64,000 nt of DNA from Halomonas sp. 7T (GCF_025643255.1 NZ_CP087112.1:1302001-1366000); one strand, 5' to 3'. Counted from the stretch's first letter, positions 20,317 to 31,029 are shown. Notes: a model not told the origin generated them from the letters alone. Program-made: numbers and translations.

Positions 20317-21483
20317 TTATAACGGTTCATTGCGATCTTTTGGGGCCGTTTCCCCTAAACGGTGCTGCTGCTGCTCTTGATGCCACTCTGCCTCTTCACT
20401 GTGGAGGTAACGCGTTGTGGTTTCTATTCGCGCGTGGCGCGCACTTTCTGCCAAATAGCGCAGACTGATGCCAGATTGCGCCTGGTGAGTGATCGATGTA
20501 TGGCGCAGCCAGTGAGGGGTAGCCTGTCGCAGCGCTTGGATATAGCTCGGCTTGCCACCCTGCTCTTCTAACGCATCGGCGGCATCGAAAAATGCTTTGC
20601 GTATCAGTCGGTAGAGCTGGTTATCACTAATTCCACGCTGCTTGTCTAAGGCGCGAATTACTGGCGTTGCATCGTCCGGCTGGGGCAGCCCCCGCAAGCT
20701 CAGTGCGTTTCGCCATTCAGATAGGCAATCCAGCATGTCATTAGGTAGCGGTATACGCGCCAACTTACTGCCCTTGCCGACGACTACCCACCACCAGCGC
20801 CCTTCGCTTTGTTGAAAGTCACCCATTTGTGCGTTCGACATTTCGCTAATACGCGGAGCTAGCAGATAAGCAAAGCCGAAGATGAAACGTCGGCGTGCAT
20901 GCTCATACCGTGTGCGCTCGTTGGGCTGGGCCACTGACATATTGATCCACCCCCATAACCACTCCCACAGCGCGCGCTCTAAGTAGCGCTCAATTCGCTG
21001 GGCTTGGTTGTTAAGGCGCCGCGACTTATCGCGCATTAACACAAATGGATTGTGGCTCACCCACCCTGCTTCAACTAACCAGCTAAACATCCCCTGCAAA
21101 ATGACTAGGCTTTGGCGCCGGCTGGCTGGTGAAAGCCCGCCACGAAAAGGCCGCCATTGAGGATGATGACGCGGCCTTGTTGGCCCTACCCACTGCGTTG
21201 CAGGCTGCGGATTTTCTAAGAAAGCCTCAAATTGGCGAAGCATCTCGCGGTTTATATCCTGCAACTGATAGCGCTGGCTGGCTAACCAAAGCAGCAGTCG
21301 CTCTGCCTCTCGCCGGTAGCATTTCCACGTTTGCGGGCTGCCCTGATACTCAGCAAGCCAAGCCGCTACCGCTTCTGCGTCGCTTTTCGCTTCTATTCGC
21401 TCCAACGAACTGTGTAGCGGTAATCGTTCTATCTCTACGCCCTTCTCTTTGGGTGACAGTGAGATAGCCACAGGGTTGGGCAT
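20317..21483 (-). CDS. Tyrosine recombinase (phage-integrase family)
   Basis: 388 aa from MPNPVAISL; AAGGACATAACC-ATG supports this start over an upstream ATG at 21528. An N-terminal SAM-like core-binding domain (about 35-170) is followed by the catalytic domain with Arg in APRISEMSNAQMGDF, Lys in VGKGSKLARIPLP, HWLRHTSITH (HxxR), RHARIETTTRYLH (second His and the nucleophilic Tyr). All catalytic residues are present. It is divergent from the KfrA-like gene. It is longer than XerC/D and not P4-type; I see no att repeats beside it, so it may be a resident recombinase and not the integrase of a recent element. Confidence 0.88.
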   Translation of the reverse strand: MPNPVAISLSPKEKGVEIERLPLHSSLERIEAKSDAEAVAAWLAEYQGSPQTWKCYRREAERLLLWLASQRYQLQDINREMLRQFEAFLENPQPATQWVGPTRPRHHPQWRPFRGGLSPASRRQSLVILQGMFSWLVEAGWVSHNPFVLMRDKSRRLNNQAQRIERYLERALWEWLWGWINMSVAQPNERTRYEHARRRFIFGFAYLLAPRISEMSNAQMGDFQQSEGRWWWVVVGKGSKLARIPLPNDMLDCLSEWRNALSLRGLPQPDDATPVIRALDKQRGISDNQLYRLIRKAFFDAADALEEQGGKPSYIQALRQATPHWLRHTSITHQAQSGISLRYLAESARHARIETTTRYLHSEEAEWHQEQQQHRLGETAPKDRNEPL

Positions 21484-21609
21484 GGTTATGTCCTTATCGG
21501 CCTTCACCGTGATTAGGTAGATATTCAACAGGCTAAGTGTGGGCTTACACGATCAAAAATTCAAGATAAGACGGGTAATCTTGAATTTACATAGTAAACC
21601 ATAAACATT

Positions 21610-21633
21610 ATTACATAATACGTATTACGTAAT
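21610..21633. promoter_or_regulatory. Clustered palindromes in the recombinase/KfrA divergent promoter region
   Basis: Within an AT-rich 211-bp divergent spacer, AATACGTATT (21617-21626) and ATTACGTAAT (21624-21633) are each perfect 10-bp palindromes, and ATTACATAAT (21610-21619) is a one-mismatch copy of the second. Overlapping symmetric elements of this sort are typical of autoregulatory operators; KfrA proteins are known to bind their own promoters. Confidence 0.5.
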
Positions 21634-21694
21634 ATTTGAAATATACATCAATTACTACGACAATGCTGATCTACTTTTAACTGAGATAACCACG

Positions 21695-22729
21695 ATGGCG
21701 CGCAGTGGCATTCAATACAGTGATGTTCAGCAAGCAATTGACACCCTGCTTGAACGGGGCGATTCGCCTAGCGTTCAGCGCATTCGTGAGGTTTTGGGCA
21801 CTGGGAGCTTCACCACCATCAGCGAGCACTTCCGTTTGTGGCGCACCGAGCGCGAACAGAACCGGGATGTGCCGCCGCCTAAAGGGGTGCCAGAAGTGAT
21901 TGTCAATGTCGCGAGCGAGCTCTGGCGAGAAGCCCAGGAAGTGGCCAACCAAGCACTTGTTCACTACAGAGAAGATGCCAATCAGAAAGTAGAGAGCGCT
22001 CAAAAAGAGGCAGCTGACGCGGCACAAAACGCGGCCAACGCTGAACAGCGTGAAAGCGCGTTAGCTGAACACCTTCGCCACACCGATCAGCGTTTAGAAG
22101 CCGTCAATAGAGAATTAGCCGCCAGTCAAGCCAAAGAGAGCCAATGGCAGGAACACGCAGAAAAAGCGGAGCAATTGGCTGAGGAGTATCAACAGAAACA
22201 TGCCCAGGCGGAGCAGCGCATTGCTGAGCTCAAATCAGACTTTGCCGAAGAGCAACAACAACAGCTGGCGGCGTGGCAAGAGCGGCTAACGCAAGAAGAG
22301 CAACGCAACGAAGCCGCAGAGGGAAAGCTGATGGCTCTGCTCGATACGCTGCGACAGGAGCGCGCCCTGGAAGAGAAAGCGCTTCAAAAGCGCTTACAGC
22401 ACTGGGAGCAGCGGGCAAACGCACTGGATAAGGAGCTTCAGCTTAAAAAACAGGCGTTGCAGCAGTACCAATTAGATAACAGCAGCTTGCAACAGCGTAT
22501 GGAGGAATTTGAGCGTAACAACCGATTGCAACAGGAGCAGCATTCTAGCCTGCAGAGCGAGCTTGATAAGGCCTATCAAGCGTTAGAGAAGCAGCAGCTA
22601 GCGGCTCAAAAAGATGAAACGTGGCAACAACAGCTTTGGCAACGCATGGAAGCGCTTCAGTCACAGTTATCTGCCCTGCCAGAAGTGCTATCAACGACTG
22701 AAAAACAAGACAGCCCAACTAACGAGTAG
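21695..22729 (+). CDS. KfrA-like DNA-binding coiled-coil protein
   Basis: 344 aa. The N-terminal 60 residues match the KfrA_N DNA-binding domain: QYSDVQQAIDTLLERGDSPSVQRIREVLGTGSFTTISEHFRLWR. From about 85 to 330 the protein is an unbroken coiled coil rich in A, E, Q and L. Plasmid KfrA proteins are autoregulated DNA binders with a long coiled-coil tail involved in partition and stability. A chromosomal copy next to a tyrosine recombinase is less usual. Weak ribosome site (GAGATAA). A bidirectional-looking terminator follows. Confidence 0.85.
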   Translation: MARSGIQYSDVQQAIDTLLERGDSPSVQRIREVLGTGSFTTISEHFRLWRTEREQNRDVPPPKGVPEVIVNVASELWREAQEVANQALVHYREDANQKVESAQKEAADAAQNAANAEQRESALAEHLRHTDQRLEAVNRELAASQAKESQWQEHAEKAEQLAEEYQQKHAQAEQRIAELKSDFAEEQQQQLAAWQERLTQEEQRNEAAEGKLMALLDTLRQERALEEKALQKRLQHWEQRANALDKELQLKKQALQQYQLDNSSLQQRMEEFERNNRLQQEQHSSLQSELDKAYQALEKQQLAAQKDETWQQQLWQRMEALQSQLSALPEVLSTTEKQDSPTNE

Positions 22730-22741
22730 TCCGCCACGCAA

Positions 22742-22767
22742 AAGCCCAGCACACATTGGCTGGGCTT
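22742..22767. terminator. Hairpin between the KfrA-like gene and nfuA
   Basis: AAGCCCAGC (22742-22750), 8-base loop, GCTGGGCTT (22759-22767). It lies between convergent genes, with a short A/T flank on each side; likely bidirectional terminator. Confidence 0.7.
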
Positions 22768-22813
22768 ATGATGCGCCGACTAGTGCATCGGCGTACTCGT
22801 GTAACGGCTAAAA

Positions 22814-23419
22814 TTAGCGATAATAAGCGTTAGAGGTATCCGTATGGTCGGTCACATCACGAATGCCTGCAAGCTCAGGAATCCGCTCCATCAAGGTCTT
22901 TTCAACGCCGTCTTTAAGCGTTAAATCTACCGCTGCGCAACCCTGACAACCGCCGCCAAACGCAAGCACAGCCACCCGGTCTTCGGTTAACTCAACCAGC
23001 TTAATCTCGCCGCCGTGAGCTGCCAATCCAGGGTTAATTTCACTGTAAAGCGTATAGTTAATGCGGTCTTCCAGAGGGCTGTCCGCATTCACTTTAGGCA
23101 TTTTTGCGTTGGGCGCTTTAATGGTCAGTTGACCGCCCATGCGATCCGCATTGAAATCGACCACTGCTTCTTCTAAGAAGACCAAGCTGTTTTTGTCGAG
23201 AAATACGTTAATTTTCTCCAGCTCAAGCTTCATGTCGGTAGGTTCTTCTTCACCAGGGCGACAATACGCCAAGCAAGTCTCAGCGTAGGGAGTACCCGGC
23301 TGAGTAATAAAAATACGTACTGCAATACCCTCAACGTTCTGCTTTTCCAGCAATTCTGCGAGGTAATCTTGTGCGCTTTCGGTAATATCAATACCGGGAG
23401 CTTCGATAGTCGTGGTCAT
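22814..23419 (-). CDS. nfuA: Fe/S biogenesis protein NfuA
   Basis: 201 aa from [12 protein letters not shown] at 23419; the frame is open 14 codons further but GGGAGG lies upstream of this ATG. An N-terminal degenerate A-type domain (about 1-100) lacks the scaffold cysteines, and the C-terminal Nfu domain has [24 protein letters not shown], the CxxC that carries a 4Fe-4S cluster. NfuA delivers clusters under oxidative stress or iron limitation. Length (E. coli 191 aa) fits. Divergent from metH, whose upstream region is 268 bp. Confidence 0.93.
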   Translation of the reverse strand: MTTTIEAPGIDITESAQDYLAELLEKQNVEGIAVRIFITQPGTPYAETCLAYCRPGEEEPTDMKLELEKINVFLDKNSLVFLEEAVVDFNADRMGGQLTIKAPNAKMPKVNADSPLEDRINYTLYSEINPGLAAHGGEIKLVELTEDRVAVLAFGGGCQGCAAVDLTLKDGVEKTLMERIPELAGIRDVTDHTDTSNAYYR

Positions 23420-23687
23420 GAGGGGTGTTGTCCTCCCGTGGTAGTGGCGCGGCCACTTCACATGTCATTTGTACCCATGGTAAGCAAAACTGGCCTCTGA
23501 CACAATCCTGAGTGTTTTAGTCGGCTATTGCTTGCGTCTATGAACGCGCCTAATAAAGATGCTGCAATAACTTCACGCCCGCACTTGCTGCCGTATGGTG
23601 TGCCCTTTGCTATGATAGGCGCCGCTCACACTATGACGACTATAAAAACATCCTTTTCGACTGAGACGCTGGAGATTCCCCCCTGCC

Positions 23688-26600
23688 ATGGCTGCTAGTG
23701 ATTTGACTGCTTCCCTCACCCAACGCCTTACCCAACGCATCCTGATTCTTGATGGCGGTATGGGTACCATGCTGCAGAATGCTGAACTCAGTGAGGAGGA
23801 TTTTCGCGGTGACCGGTTCAGTGCCTGGCCGTCTGACCTAAAAGGTAACAATGACCTACTAGCGCTTACCTGCCCCGATGTCGTTGCGCGTATTCATCGC
23901 GACTATTTGGAAGCTGGCGCCGATATTCTTGAAACCAACACGTTTAACAGCACCCGGCTGTCTCAGGCCGATTATGGCATGGAAGACCTGGTGCCAGAAC
24001 TCAATCGTGAATCAGCACGTTTGGCCCGGGAAGTATGCGATGCGGTAGCCGCGGAAACCGACATTCCGCGTTATGTTGCAGGCGTGCTTGGCCCAACATC
24101 GCGCACTGCCTCTCTCTCACCAGATGTTAACGATCCCGCTAAACGTAATGTCACTTTCGATGAGCTGCGTGAAAATTACTATGAAGCGGCCAGCTGTTTA
24201 ATTGAAGGTGGCGCCGATCTCATCATGATCGAAACCATCTTTGATACGCTCAACGCCAAAGCGGCCATCTATGCCCTTGAAGAGCTCTTCGATGATTTAG
24301 GCCGTCGCCTGCCGGTGATGATTTCTGGCACGATTACCGACGCTTCCGGCCGCACGCTTTCTGGCCAAACGACCGAAGCGTTCTGGAACTCCGTTCGTCA
24401 TGCCCAGCCGCTTTCCGTGGGGCTTAACTGTGCATTGGGCGCCGAAGAGCTGCGCCCTTACATTGAAGAGCTTTCTACCAAAGCCAATACCTTTGTTTCT
24501 GCCCACCCCAACGCCGGCTTACCTAATGAATTTGGTGAGTATGACCAAACGCCCGAGGAGATGGCCGCGATAGTCAGCGAGTTCGCTGCGAGCGGGTTGG
24601 TTAACATCATCGGTGGTTGCTGTGGGTCAACGCCTGAACATATCCGTGCTATTGCTGATACCGTGCGCCCCATGGCGCCTCGCCAAGTGCCCAAGCGTGA
24701 CCACGCTTGCCGCCTATCGGGGCTAGAGCCCTTTAACATTCAGGCTGATTCGCTGTTTGTAAACGTAGGCGAGCGCACCAACGTTACGGGCTCAGCGCGC
24801 TTTAAGCGTTTGATCGTCGAGGAAGATTTCACCACCGCGCTTGAAGTTGCGCTAGAACAGGTGGAGAACGGCGCGCAGATCATCGACATCAACATGGATG
24901 AAGGCATGTTGGAGTCCCAGGAAGCCATGGTGCGCTTTCTGAACTTAATCGCCGGTGAGCCTGATATTGCCCGCGTGCCGATCATGATCGACTCCTCCAA
25001 ATGGGACATCATCGAAGCGGGCCTAAAGTGCGTTCAGGGTAAGGCGGTCGTGAACTCGATATCGCTTAAAGAGGGCGAAGCCGCGTTCCGCGAACAAGCC
25101 ACCAAATGCCGTCGCTTTGGTGCCGCCATTGTCGTCATGGCGTTTGACGAAGAGGGTCAAGCGGATACCTTCGCCCGCAAAACTGAGATTTGTGAGCGCG
25201 CCTACCGCCTGCTAGTCGACGAAATCGGCTTCCCTGCTGAAGACATTATTTTCGATCCGAATATCTTCGCCATCGCCACCGGCATTGACGAACACAATAA
25301 CTACGCAGTCGATTTCATTGAGGCCACACAATGGATTCGTGAGCACCTGCCCCATGCCATGGTTTCAGGTGGTGTGTCTAACGTCTCGTTCTCGTTTCGG
25401 GGTAACAACCCGGTACGTGAAGCGATCCACTCCGTGTTTTTATACCACGCTATTCGCGCCGGTCTTAGCATGGGGATTGTCAATGCAGGGCAGCTTGCGG
25501 TCTACGATGACTTGCCCGCTGAGCTTCGCGATGCTGTAGAAGATGTCGTGCTCAACCGCCGCAACGACGGCACTGAACGGTTGCTGGAACTTGCCGACAA
25601 GTACAAGGGTGATGGCAGCGGTGCGGCCAAAAAAGAGGATCTCGAATGGCGCAGCTGGCCAGTCAACAAGCGCATTGAACATGCACTGGTAAAAGGTGTT
25701 ACCGCGTATATTGAAGAAGATACGGAGCAAGCCCGTGCCGAAGCGGCCCGCCCCATCGAGGTCATCGAAGGGCCGCTTATGGACGGCATGAACGTGGTGG
25801 GCGACCTATTTGGCGCGGGCAAAATGTTCCTGCCCCAGGTTGTGAAGTCAGCACGGGTTATGAAGCAAGCCGTTGCCTACCTCATTCCTTATATTGAAGC
25901 CGAGAAAAGTGAAGAGACCCAGGCCAAAGGCAAAATTGTCATGGCAACGGTCAAAGGTGATGTTCATGACATCGGTAAAAATATCGTTGGTGTGGTCTTG
26001 CAGTGTAATAACTATGAAGTTATTGATCTGGGCGTGATGGTGCCCACTGAAAAAATTCTGCAAGCCGCTATCGATCATAATGCGGATATTATTGGCCTTT
26101 CCGGGTTAATCACACCCTCGCTGGATGAAATGGTGCATGTGGCCAAAGAGATGCAGCGCCGCGGTATGAACTTACCGCTGCTCATTGGAGGTGCCACGAC
26201 GTCAAAAGCGCATACCGCTGTAAAAATTGAGCCACAGTACGAGCACCCGGTGATCTACGTTACCGATGCCTCCCGCGCGGTGGGCGTGGCTGGCAAGCTG
26301 CTCGCACCTAACTTAAAGCCCGCTTACACGGCTGAAATCCGCGAAGAGTACGAAAAAGTACGTGAGCGTAACGCCAAACGTCGCCCGAAAGCGGCTGATC
26401 TGGATTACACCCAGGCGCGCAAGCGGCGTTTCCGCACCGACTGGGCGAACCATACCCCCGCCAAGCCAAGCACCTTAGGCTTGATGACCTTTGATGATTA
26501 CGACCTCGAAGAGCTTGTGGAGCGTATTGATTGGACGCCCTTCTTTATGAGCTGGCAGCTCGCTGGAAAGTACCCCAAAATTCTCACTGATGACGTGGTA

Positions 26601-27383
26601 GGCGAAGCCGCTCAGAGCCTGTTTGCTGATGCCAAGGTAATGCTGCGCAAGCTAATTGACGAAAAACGCGTTCAAGCGCGCGGGGTTATCGGTTTATGGC
26701 CCGCTAACAGCGTTGATGATGATGTGATCGAAGTGTATGCGGATGAAAACCGCACGGAAGTGGTAGAGCGCTTACATCATATTCGCCAACAAACCACTAA
26801 AGGCAGGGACGGCATTTGCTACAGCCTTGCAGACTTTATTGCCCCCAAGGAGAGTGGCAAGCCCGACTGGATTGGCGGTTTTGCAGTGACCACCGGCCAC
26901 GGCGTTGACGAGCTCTCCAAAGCGTATGAAGCGGCCGGTGACGATTACAATGCCATCATGGTGCAAGCGCTAACCGACCGTTTAGCAGAAGCATTCGCTG
27001 AACGTATGCATGAGCGAGTTCGCAAAGAGTTTTGGGGCTACGTACCTGAGGAAACGCTGGATAATGAGGCGTTAATTGCTGAGAAATATCAGGGTATACG
27101 CCCCGCTCCCGGCTATCCTGCCTGCCCTGATCATACGGAAAAAGCAACGCTGTTCCGTTTGCTCAATGCTCCGGAAAATACCGGCCTTACGCTCACGGAA
27201 AACTTTGCCATGTGGCCTGCCGCGGCGGTGTCTGGCTGGTATTTCGCACATCCCCAATCGAAGTACTTCTCTACGGGAAAAATCACCCGAGACCAGGTAG
27301 AAGCGATTGCTGATCGCAAGCAGATGCCGCTGGCTGAGATGGAACGCTGGCTATCACCGGTGCTCTCTTACGACCCTAGCTGA
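23688..27383 (+). CDS. metH: Cobalamin-dependent methionine synthase
   Basis: 1231 aa, all four modules present. Homocysteine-binding barrel (about 10-330) with zinc cysteines in VGLNCALG and [13 protein letters not shown]; pterin-binding barrel (about 350-620, [17 protein letters not shown]); B12 domain with [14 protein letters not shown] (the DxHxxG histidine ligand, about 760); and the reactivation domain (about 900-1220, [19 protein letters not shown]). It methylates homocysteine with 5-methyl-THF. I see no cobalamin riboswitch in the 268-bp upstream region. The MATE gene start overlaps its stop (TGATG). Confidence 0.97.
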   Translation: MAASDLTASLTQRLTQRILILDGGMGTMLQNAELSEEDFRGDRFSAWPSDLKGNNDLLALTCPDVVARIHRDYLEAGADILETNTFNSTRLSQADYGMEDLVPELNRESARLAREVCDAVAAETDIPRYVAGVLGPTSRTASLSPDVNDPAKRNVTFDELRENYYEAASCLIEGGADLIMIETIFDTLNAKAAIYALEELFDDLGRRLPVMISGTITDASGRTLSGQTTEAFWNSVRHAQPLSVGLNCALGAEELRPYIEELSTKANTFVSAHPNAGLPNEFGEYDQTPEEMAAIVSEFAASGLVNIIGGCCGSTPEHIRAIADTVRPMAPRQVPKRDHACRLSGLEPFNIQADSLFVNVGERTNVTGSARFKRLIVEEDFTTALEVALEQVENGAQIIDINMDEGMLESQEAMVRFLNLIAGEPDIARVPIMIDSSKWDIIEAGLKCVQGKAVVNSISLKEGEAAFREQATKCRRFGAAIVVMAFDEEGQADTFARKTEICERAYRLLVDEIGFPAEDIIFDPNIFAIATGIDEHNNYAVDFIEATQWIREHLPHAMVSGGVSNVSFSFRGNNPVREAIHSVFLYHAIRAGLSMGIVNAGQLAVYDDLPAELRDAVEDVVLNRRNDGTERLLELADKYKGDGSGAAKKEDLEWRSWPVNKRIEHALVKGVTAYIEEDTEQARAEAARPIEVIEGPLMDGMNVVGDLFGAGKMFLPQVVKSARVMKQAVAYLIPYIEAEKSEETQAKGKIVMATVKGDVHDIGKNIVGVVLQCNNYEVIDLGVMVPTEKILQAAIDHNADIIGLSGLITPSLDEMVHVAKEMQRRGMNLPLLIGGATTSKAHTAVKIEPQYEHPVIYVTDASRAVGVAGKLLAPNLKPAYTAEIREEYEKVRERNAKRRPKAADLDYTQARKRRFRTDWANHTPAKPSTLGLMTFDDYDLEELVERIDWTPFFMSWQLAGKYPKILTDDVVGEAAQSLFADAKVMLRKLIDEKRVQARGVIGLWPANSVDDDVIEVYADENRTEVVERLHHIRQQTTKGRDGICYSLADFIAPKESGKPDWIGGFAVTTGHGVDELSKAYEAAGDDYNAIMVQALTDRLAEAFAERMHERVRKEFWGYVPEETLDNEALIAEKYQGIRPAPGYPACPDHTEKATLFRLLNAPENTGLTLTENFAMWPAAAVSGWYFAHPQSKYFSTGKITRDQVEAIADRKQMPLAEMERWLSPVLSYDPS

Positions 27384-28702
27384 TGCCACCTGCCGTACGC
27401 CGCCATGGCAGGGTCATGCGCTTGGCCCTACCTATTATGTTGGGCATGCTTTCTCAAAGCATGCTCAACTTAGTTGATGCCGCGCTAGTGGGCCACTTAG
27501 GCCAAGAGGCATTAGCGGGTGTGGGGTTGGGTGGCTATGCCATGTTTATGGTAACGGCAGTGGTCTTCGGCCTCTCCTCCAGCGTACAGTCCCAAACCGC
27601 ATATAATATGGGCGCTGGCCGCTATACCGCCTCACGCCCGCTCAATGCTGGCCTTACTATTGGCGCCTTAGTCGGCATACCGCTGTCTTGTGTAGCGTGG
27701 TGGCAAGCCCCGGCGCTGCTCCAATTACTGGCCCCTTCCGACGAGGTTACGCACATCGCCGTGGAGTACTTTCGCTGGCGCGTTATCTCTTTAACAGCCA
27801 TTGCATTAACACTGTGCTTTCGTGGTTATTGGAATGGCTTGCAGCATACCCACCTGTATTTACGCATTATTGTGATCGTGCACGTATTTAATGTATTCGC
27901 CAGCGCAGGCCTTATTTATGGCATCGCAGGACTGCCTACGCTTGGCACCAACGGTGCAGGCATTGGCACCACGCTTTCCCTGTTATTGGGGCTTATATTA
28001 TGGATTGGTATTACGTTTAAACATAACCGCGTTTTCAGCTTCATCTGGCCTCAATGGAGCACAGTTCGGTCAACTCTTTCGCTTGCCGTCCCACACTCTA
28101 TGCAGCAATTGTGGTTTGCAGCAGGCTACGTTGTTCTCTTTTGGCTTCTCGGTAAAATGGGTACTGAGAGCGTTGCGGTAGGCCATGTGTTGGTTAACCT
28201 ATCGCTGCTACTTATTTTGCCAGGCGTCGGCGTCGGTATGGCGGCAATGAGCTTGGTGGGAGAAGCTCTTGGGCGCGAAGATCAGCAGGCAGCACACCGC
28301 TGGGGTATCGATGCACTCAGGGTTGCCGGTACGCTTTTGGCCGTTTTGGCGCTCCCCATGCTGCTGTTTCCGAGCACCGTGTTGACCATTTTTTTTACTG
28401 ACCCTGAATTAATAAAGCTCGGCACCCTACCGCTACAAATTACTGGTTTTATGATTGTACTAGATGCTGCTGCACTCGTACTGGCCCAGGCATTAATGGG
28501 CGCTGGCGCACAGCGAACGGTAATGCTGCTTACTTTAAGCATGCAGTGGTTAGTATTTCTACCGCTGGCTTGGTGGGTGGGCATTGAGATGGGCTATGGA
28601 TTGCTAGGGGTATGGCTGGTACAGCTATTTTATCGCCTCTTAAACTCAGGCAGCTTCTTATGGATATGGCAGCGTCGACGTTGGTTATCCCAAACGCTTT
28701 GA
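27383..28702 (+). CDS. MATE-family multidrug/Na+ antiporter
   Basis: 439 aa with about twelve hydrophobic helices. The N-terminus LALPIMLGMLSQSMLNLVDAALVGHLGQEALAGVGLG is typical of MatE domains of the NorM group, and the internal repeat restarts near LSLAVPHSMQQLWFAAGYVVLFWLLGKMG. It would export cationic compounds in exchange for Na+ or H+. The start codon overlaps the metH stop by one base, suggesting coupling, although no functional link is obvious. An alternative name is norM, but orthology cannot be fixed from sequence alone. Confidence 0.88.
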   Translation: MPPAVRRHGRVMRLALPIMLGMLSQSMLNLVDAALVGHLGQEALAGVGLGGYAMFMVTAVVFGLSSSVQSQTAYNMGAGRYTASRPLNAGLTIGALVGIPLSCVAWWQAPALLQLLAPSDEVTHIAVEYFRWRVISLTAIALTLCFRGYWNGLQHTHLYLRIIVIVHVFNVFASAGLIYGIAGLPTLGTNGAGIGTTLSLLLGLILWIGITFKHNRVFSFIWPQWSTVRSTLSLAVPHSMQQLWFAAGYVVLFWLLGKMGTESVAVGHVLVNLSLLLILPGVGVGMAAMSLVGEALGREDQQAAHRWGIDALRVAGTLLAVLALPMLLFPSTVLTIFFTDPELIKLGTLPLQITGFMIVLDAAALVLAQALMGAGAQRTVMLLTLSMQWLVFLPLAWWVGIEMGYGLLGVWLVQLFYRLLNSGSFLWIWQRRRWLSQTL

Positions 28703-28743
28703 TGCCGCATTCAAATATCATTTAGCGATAAAAAGATAATTAT

Positions 28744-28762
28744 ATATTCTTTTGTAGAATAT
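28744..28762. promoter_or_regulatory. Inverted repeat upstream of cysI
   Basis: ATATTCT (28744-28750) and AGAATAT (28756-28762) are a perfect 7-bp inverted repeat with a 5-base spacer in the AT-rich part of the region before the sulfite reductase gene. Plausible operator or promoter-associated site; the regulator is unknown. Confidence 0.4.
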
Positions 28763-28779
28763 GACACCCGCGTTAAGGT

Positions 28780-28796
28780 GACGGCACAATGCCGTC
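28780..28796 (+). promoter_or_regulatory. Leader hairpin before cysI
   Basis: GACGGC, 5-base loop, GCCGTC, 43 bases before the start codon. Small GC-rich stem in the probable 5' leader; role unknown. Confidence 0.35.
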
Positions 28797-28838
28797 CGTT
28801 TCGACGTGACCACTTCGCTTTTAGCAGGATCGTGCCAC

Positions 28839-30497
28839 ATGTACCGTTATGATATTCACGACCAAACCTTGGTTGACGAGCGCGTTGCTCAATTTCGTGA
28901 CCAAATGGAACGCTACCAGGCTGGACGTTTAGGGGAAGAAGAGTTTCGCCCACTGCGACTGCAAAACGGCCTGTATATCCAAAAGCATGCCCCTATGCTC
29001 CGTATTGCGATTCCGTACGGCATGCTCGCGGGCGAACAGCTTCGTGCGTTAGCGGATATTACCCGCCGCTATGACCGCGGCTACGGCCACTTCACAACAC
29101 GACAAAACCTGCAGCTGAACTGGCCCGCTCTGGAAGACGTGCCCGATATTTTAGGTGAACTGGCCAAGGTTCAGATGCATGCGATTCAGACCAGCGGTAA
29201 CTGCATCCGTAATACAACAAGCGATCAGTTTGCCGGGATCGCGGGCGACGAAGTGGAAGATCCACGCCCCTGGTGTGAATTAATTCGCCAGTGGTCGACG
29301 TTGCATCCTGAGTTCGCCTATCTGCCGCGTAAATTTAAAATTGCCGTTAGCGGTGCCGCCCAGGATCGTGCCGCGATTCAAGTACATGATATCGGCTTAC
29401 GCTTTTGGCATAACTCAGATGGCGAACTGCGGGTTAAAGTACTCGCCGGTGGTGGCCTTGGCCGCACGCCCATGATTGCCGACGTGGTGCGCGAAGATCT
29501 CCCCTGGCAGCACCTGCTCACGTATTTAGAAGCGTGCGTTCGCGTTTACAACCAGTTCGGACGCCGAGACAACAAGTTCAAGGCGCGTATCAAGATTTTG
29601 GTAAAAGCGTTGGGGATTGAGGAGTTCCGCCGTCGCGTTGATGAAGAGTGGGCGCATCTTAAAGATGGTCCACAAACACTCAACCAAGCAGCGGTTGATG
29701 CCGCCAAGCGTCACTTCCCTGAACCAGAGCGCCGCCCGGTTACGGATACCGCTATTGCCCACTTTGAAAAGCTGCGTAGCGAAAACCGGAGCCTGGCGCG
29801 CTTTGTTACCAACAATGTGACTGACCATAAAGTGCCGGGCTATAAAGCGGTGACGCTATCGCTTAAGCGTCGTGAGCACGCCCCCGGTGATGTAACAGCA
29901 GACCAGATGGAAGCCGTCGCCGATTTGGCCGACCGTTACAGCTTTGGCGAAGTTCGTGTCACTCACGAGCAGAACCTCGTACTGTCTGATGTGCCAGTGG
30001 ACGAGCTCGAAGCGCTGTGGAAAGAGCTTGATGCACTAGGCATGGCCAACCCAACGGTGGGCACGTTGAACGATATTATCTGCTGCCCTGGCGGCGACTA
30101 CTGCGGCCTGGCGAACGCGGTCTCCATCCCCATCGCGCAAGCACTGCAGGAGCGCTTTGAAGACCTGGATTTCCTCTACGACCTAGGCCCACTGGATCTC
30201 AACATCTCAGGCTGCATGAACGCCTGCGGGCACCACCACGTGGGTCACATCGGCATCCTTGGCGTCGACAAAAAAGGCGAAGAGTATTACCAAATCTCGA
30301 TTGGTGGTAACTCAACGGACGATGCGTCGTTAGGTAAAATTCTTGGCCCCTCTTTCTTCCGCGAGGACGTGCCGGACGTTGTCGATAAAGTCCTTCAGGT
30401 CTATGTAGCTGAACGTCATGAAGACGAGCGATTCCTCGACACCTATCGCCGTATTGGTTTAAAACCCTTTAAGGAGCGTGTTTATGCCCAGCAATGA
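28839..30497 (+). CDS. cysI: Nitrite/sulfite reductase, haemoprotein (CysI type)
   Basis: 552 aa from MYRYDIHDQ at 28839 (AGGA upstream; the frame is open 11 codons further without a site). Two repeats of the ferredoxin-like and sirohaem halves are visible (GYGHFTTRQNLQLNWP; EVRVTHEQNLVLSDVP). The 4Fe-4S/sirohaem cysteines are CCPGGDYC (Cys416, Cys422) and CMNACG (Cys459, Cys463). It reduces sulfite to sulfide for cysteine synthesis. The downstream DUF934 gene overlaps by 14 bp, the standard pair in pseudomonads and halomonads that use a single-chain CysI instead of CysJI. Confidence 0.93.
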   Translation: MYRYDIHDQTLVDERVAQFRDQMERYQAGRLGEEEFRPLRLQNGLYIQKHAPMLRIAIPYGMLAGEQLRALADITRRYDRGYGHFTTRQNLQLNWPALEDVPDILGELAKVQMHAIQTSGNCIRNTTSDQFAGIAGDEVEDPRPWCELIRQWSTLHPEFAYLPRKFKIAVSGAAQDRAAIQVHDIGLRFWHNSDGELRVKVLAGGGLGRTPMIADVVREDLPWQHLLTYLEACVRVYNQFGRRDNKFKARIKILVKALGIEEFRRRVDEEWAHLKDGPQTLNQAAVDAAKRHFPEPERRPVTDTAIAHFEKLRSENRSLARFVTNNVTDHKVPGYKAVTLSLKRREHAPGDVTADQMEAVADLADRYSFGEVRVTHEQNLVLSDVPVDELEALWKELDALGMANPTVGTLNDIICCPGGDYCGLANAVSIPIAQALQERFEDLDFLYDLGPLDLNISGCMNACGHHHVGHIGILGVDKKGEEYYQISIGGNSTDDASLGKILGPSFFREDVPDVVDKVLQVYVAERHEDERFLDTYRRIGLKPFKERVYAQQ

Positions 30498-31029
30498 CAC
30501 CAAGACTGATACGGTTGAGCTAGTGCCGGTACATGTCGACCATCTGATTACTGATGGCGAACTGGCAGCGGAGAACGCGTGGTGCGTGTCCTACGACACA
30601 GAAACGCTCCCTGAACAGCGCCCCGCCTTTTTGCCATTAGCACTCTGGCAAGCGCATCAGGAAGATGCCGAGTTAGCACCACTGCTCGCAAGCGACACTG
30701 AGTTAACCACTGCACTGGGTCAGCAGTTAAACAGCACCCGTGCCGTTGCCATCGACTTCCCAGCGTTTACAGATGGACGTGGCTACACACTAGCTCGGTT
30801 GCTTCGCGAACGCTACGGCTATAACGGCGAAGTACGTGCAGTTGGCGATGTCTTGGTCGACCAGTTGGATTACATGCGTCGCTGTGGCTTTACCGCCATG
30901 GCCCTGCGCGATGATCAACATCCCGACGATGCTATCCGGGCGTTAAACATGTTTAGCGTCCGCTATCAAACCGATGTAGAAGAGCGCCAGGCGTTGTTCG
31001 AACGCCGTCTAGCCAATAGTGAACAGTAA
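30484..31029 (+). CDS. DUF934 protein, sulfite-reductase partner
   Basis: 181 aa from MPSNDTKTD at 30484; AAGGAG seven bases upstream decides this start over a GTG at 30478. Conserved DUF934 segments: AIDFPAFTDGRGYTLARLLRERYGYNGEVRAVGDVLVDQLDYMRRCGF. It overlaps cysI and is nearly always found behind it, so it is thought to assist sulfite reduction, possibly in electron supply; the mechanism is not established. A strong terminator closes the pair. Confidence 0.9.
   Translation: MPSNDTKTDTVELVPVHVDHLITDGELAAENAWCVSYDTETLPEQRPAFLPLALWQAHQEDAELAPLLASDTELTTALGQQLNSTRAVAIDFPAFTDGRGYTLARLLRERYGYNGEVRAVGDVLVDQLDYMRRCGFTAMALRDDQHPDDAIRALNMFSVRYQTDVEERQALFERRLANSEQ

Noticed and set aside
23420..23687. 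Cobalamin or SAM riboswitch before metH
   Set aside because: The region is only 268 bp, and I found no B12-box-like or SAM-riboswitch core sequence; it appears to hold only the divergent nfuA/metH promoters.
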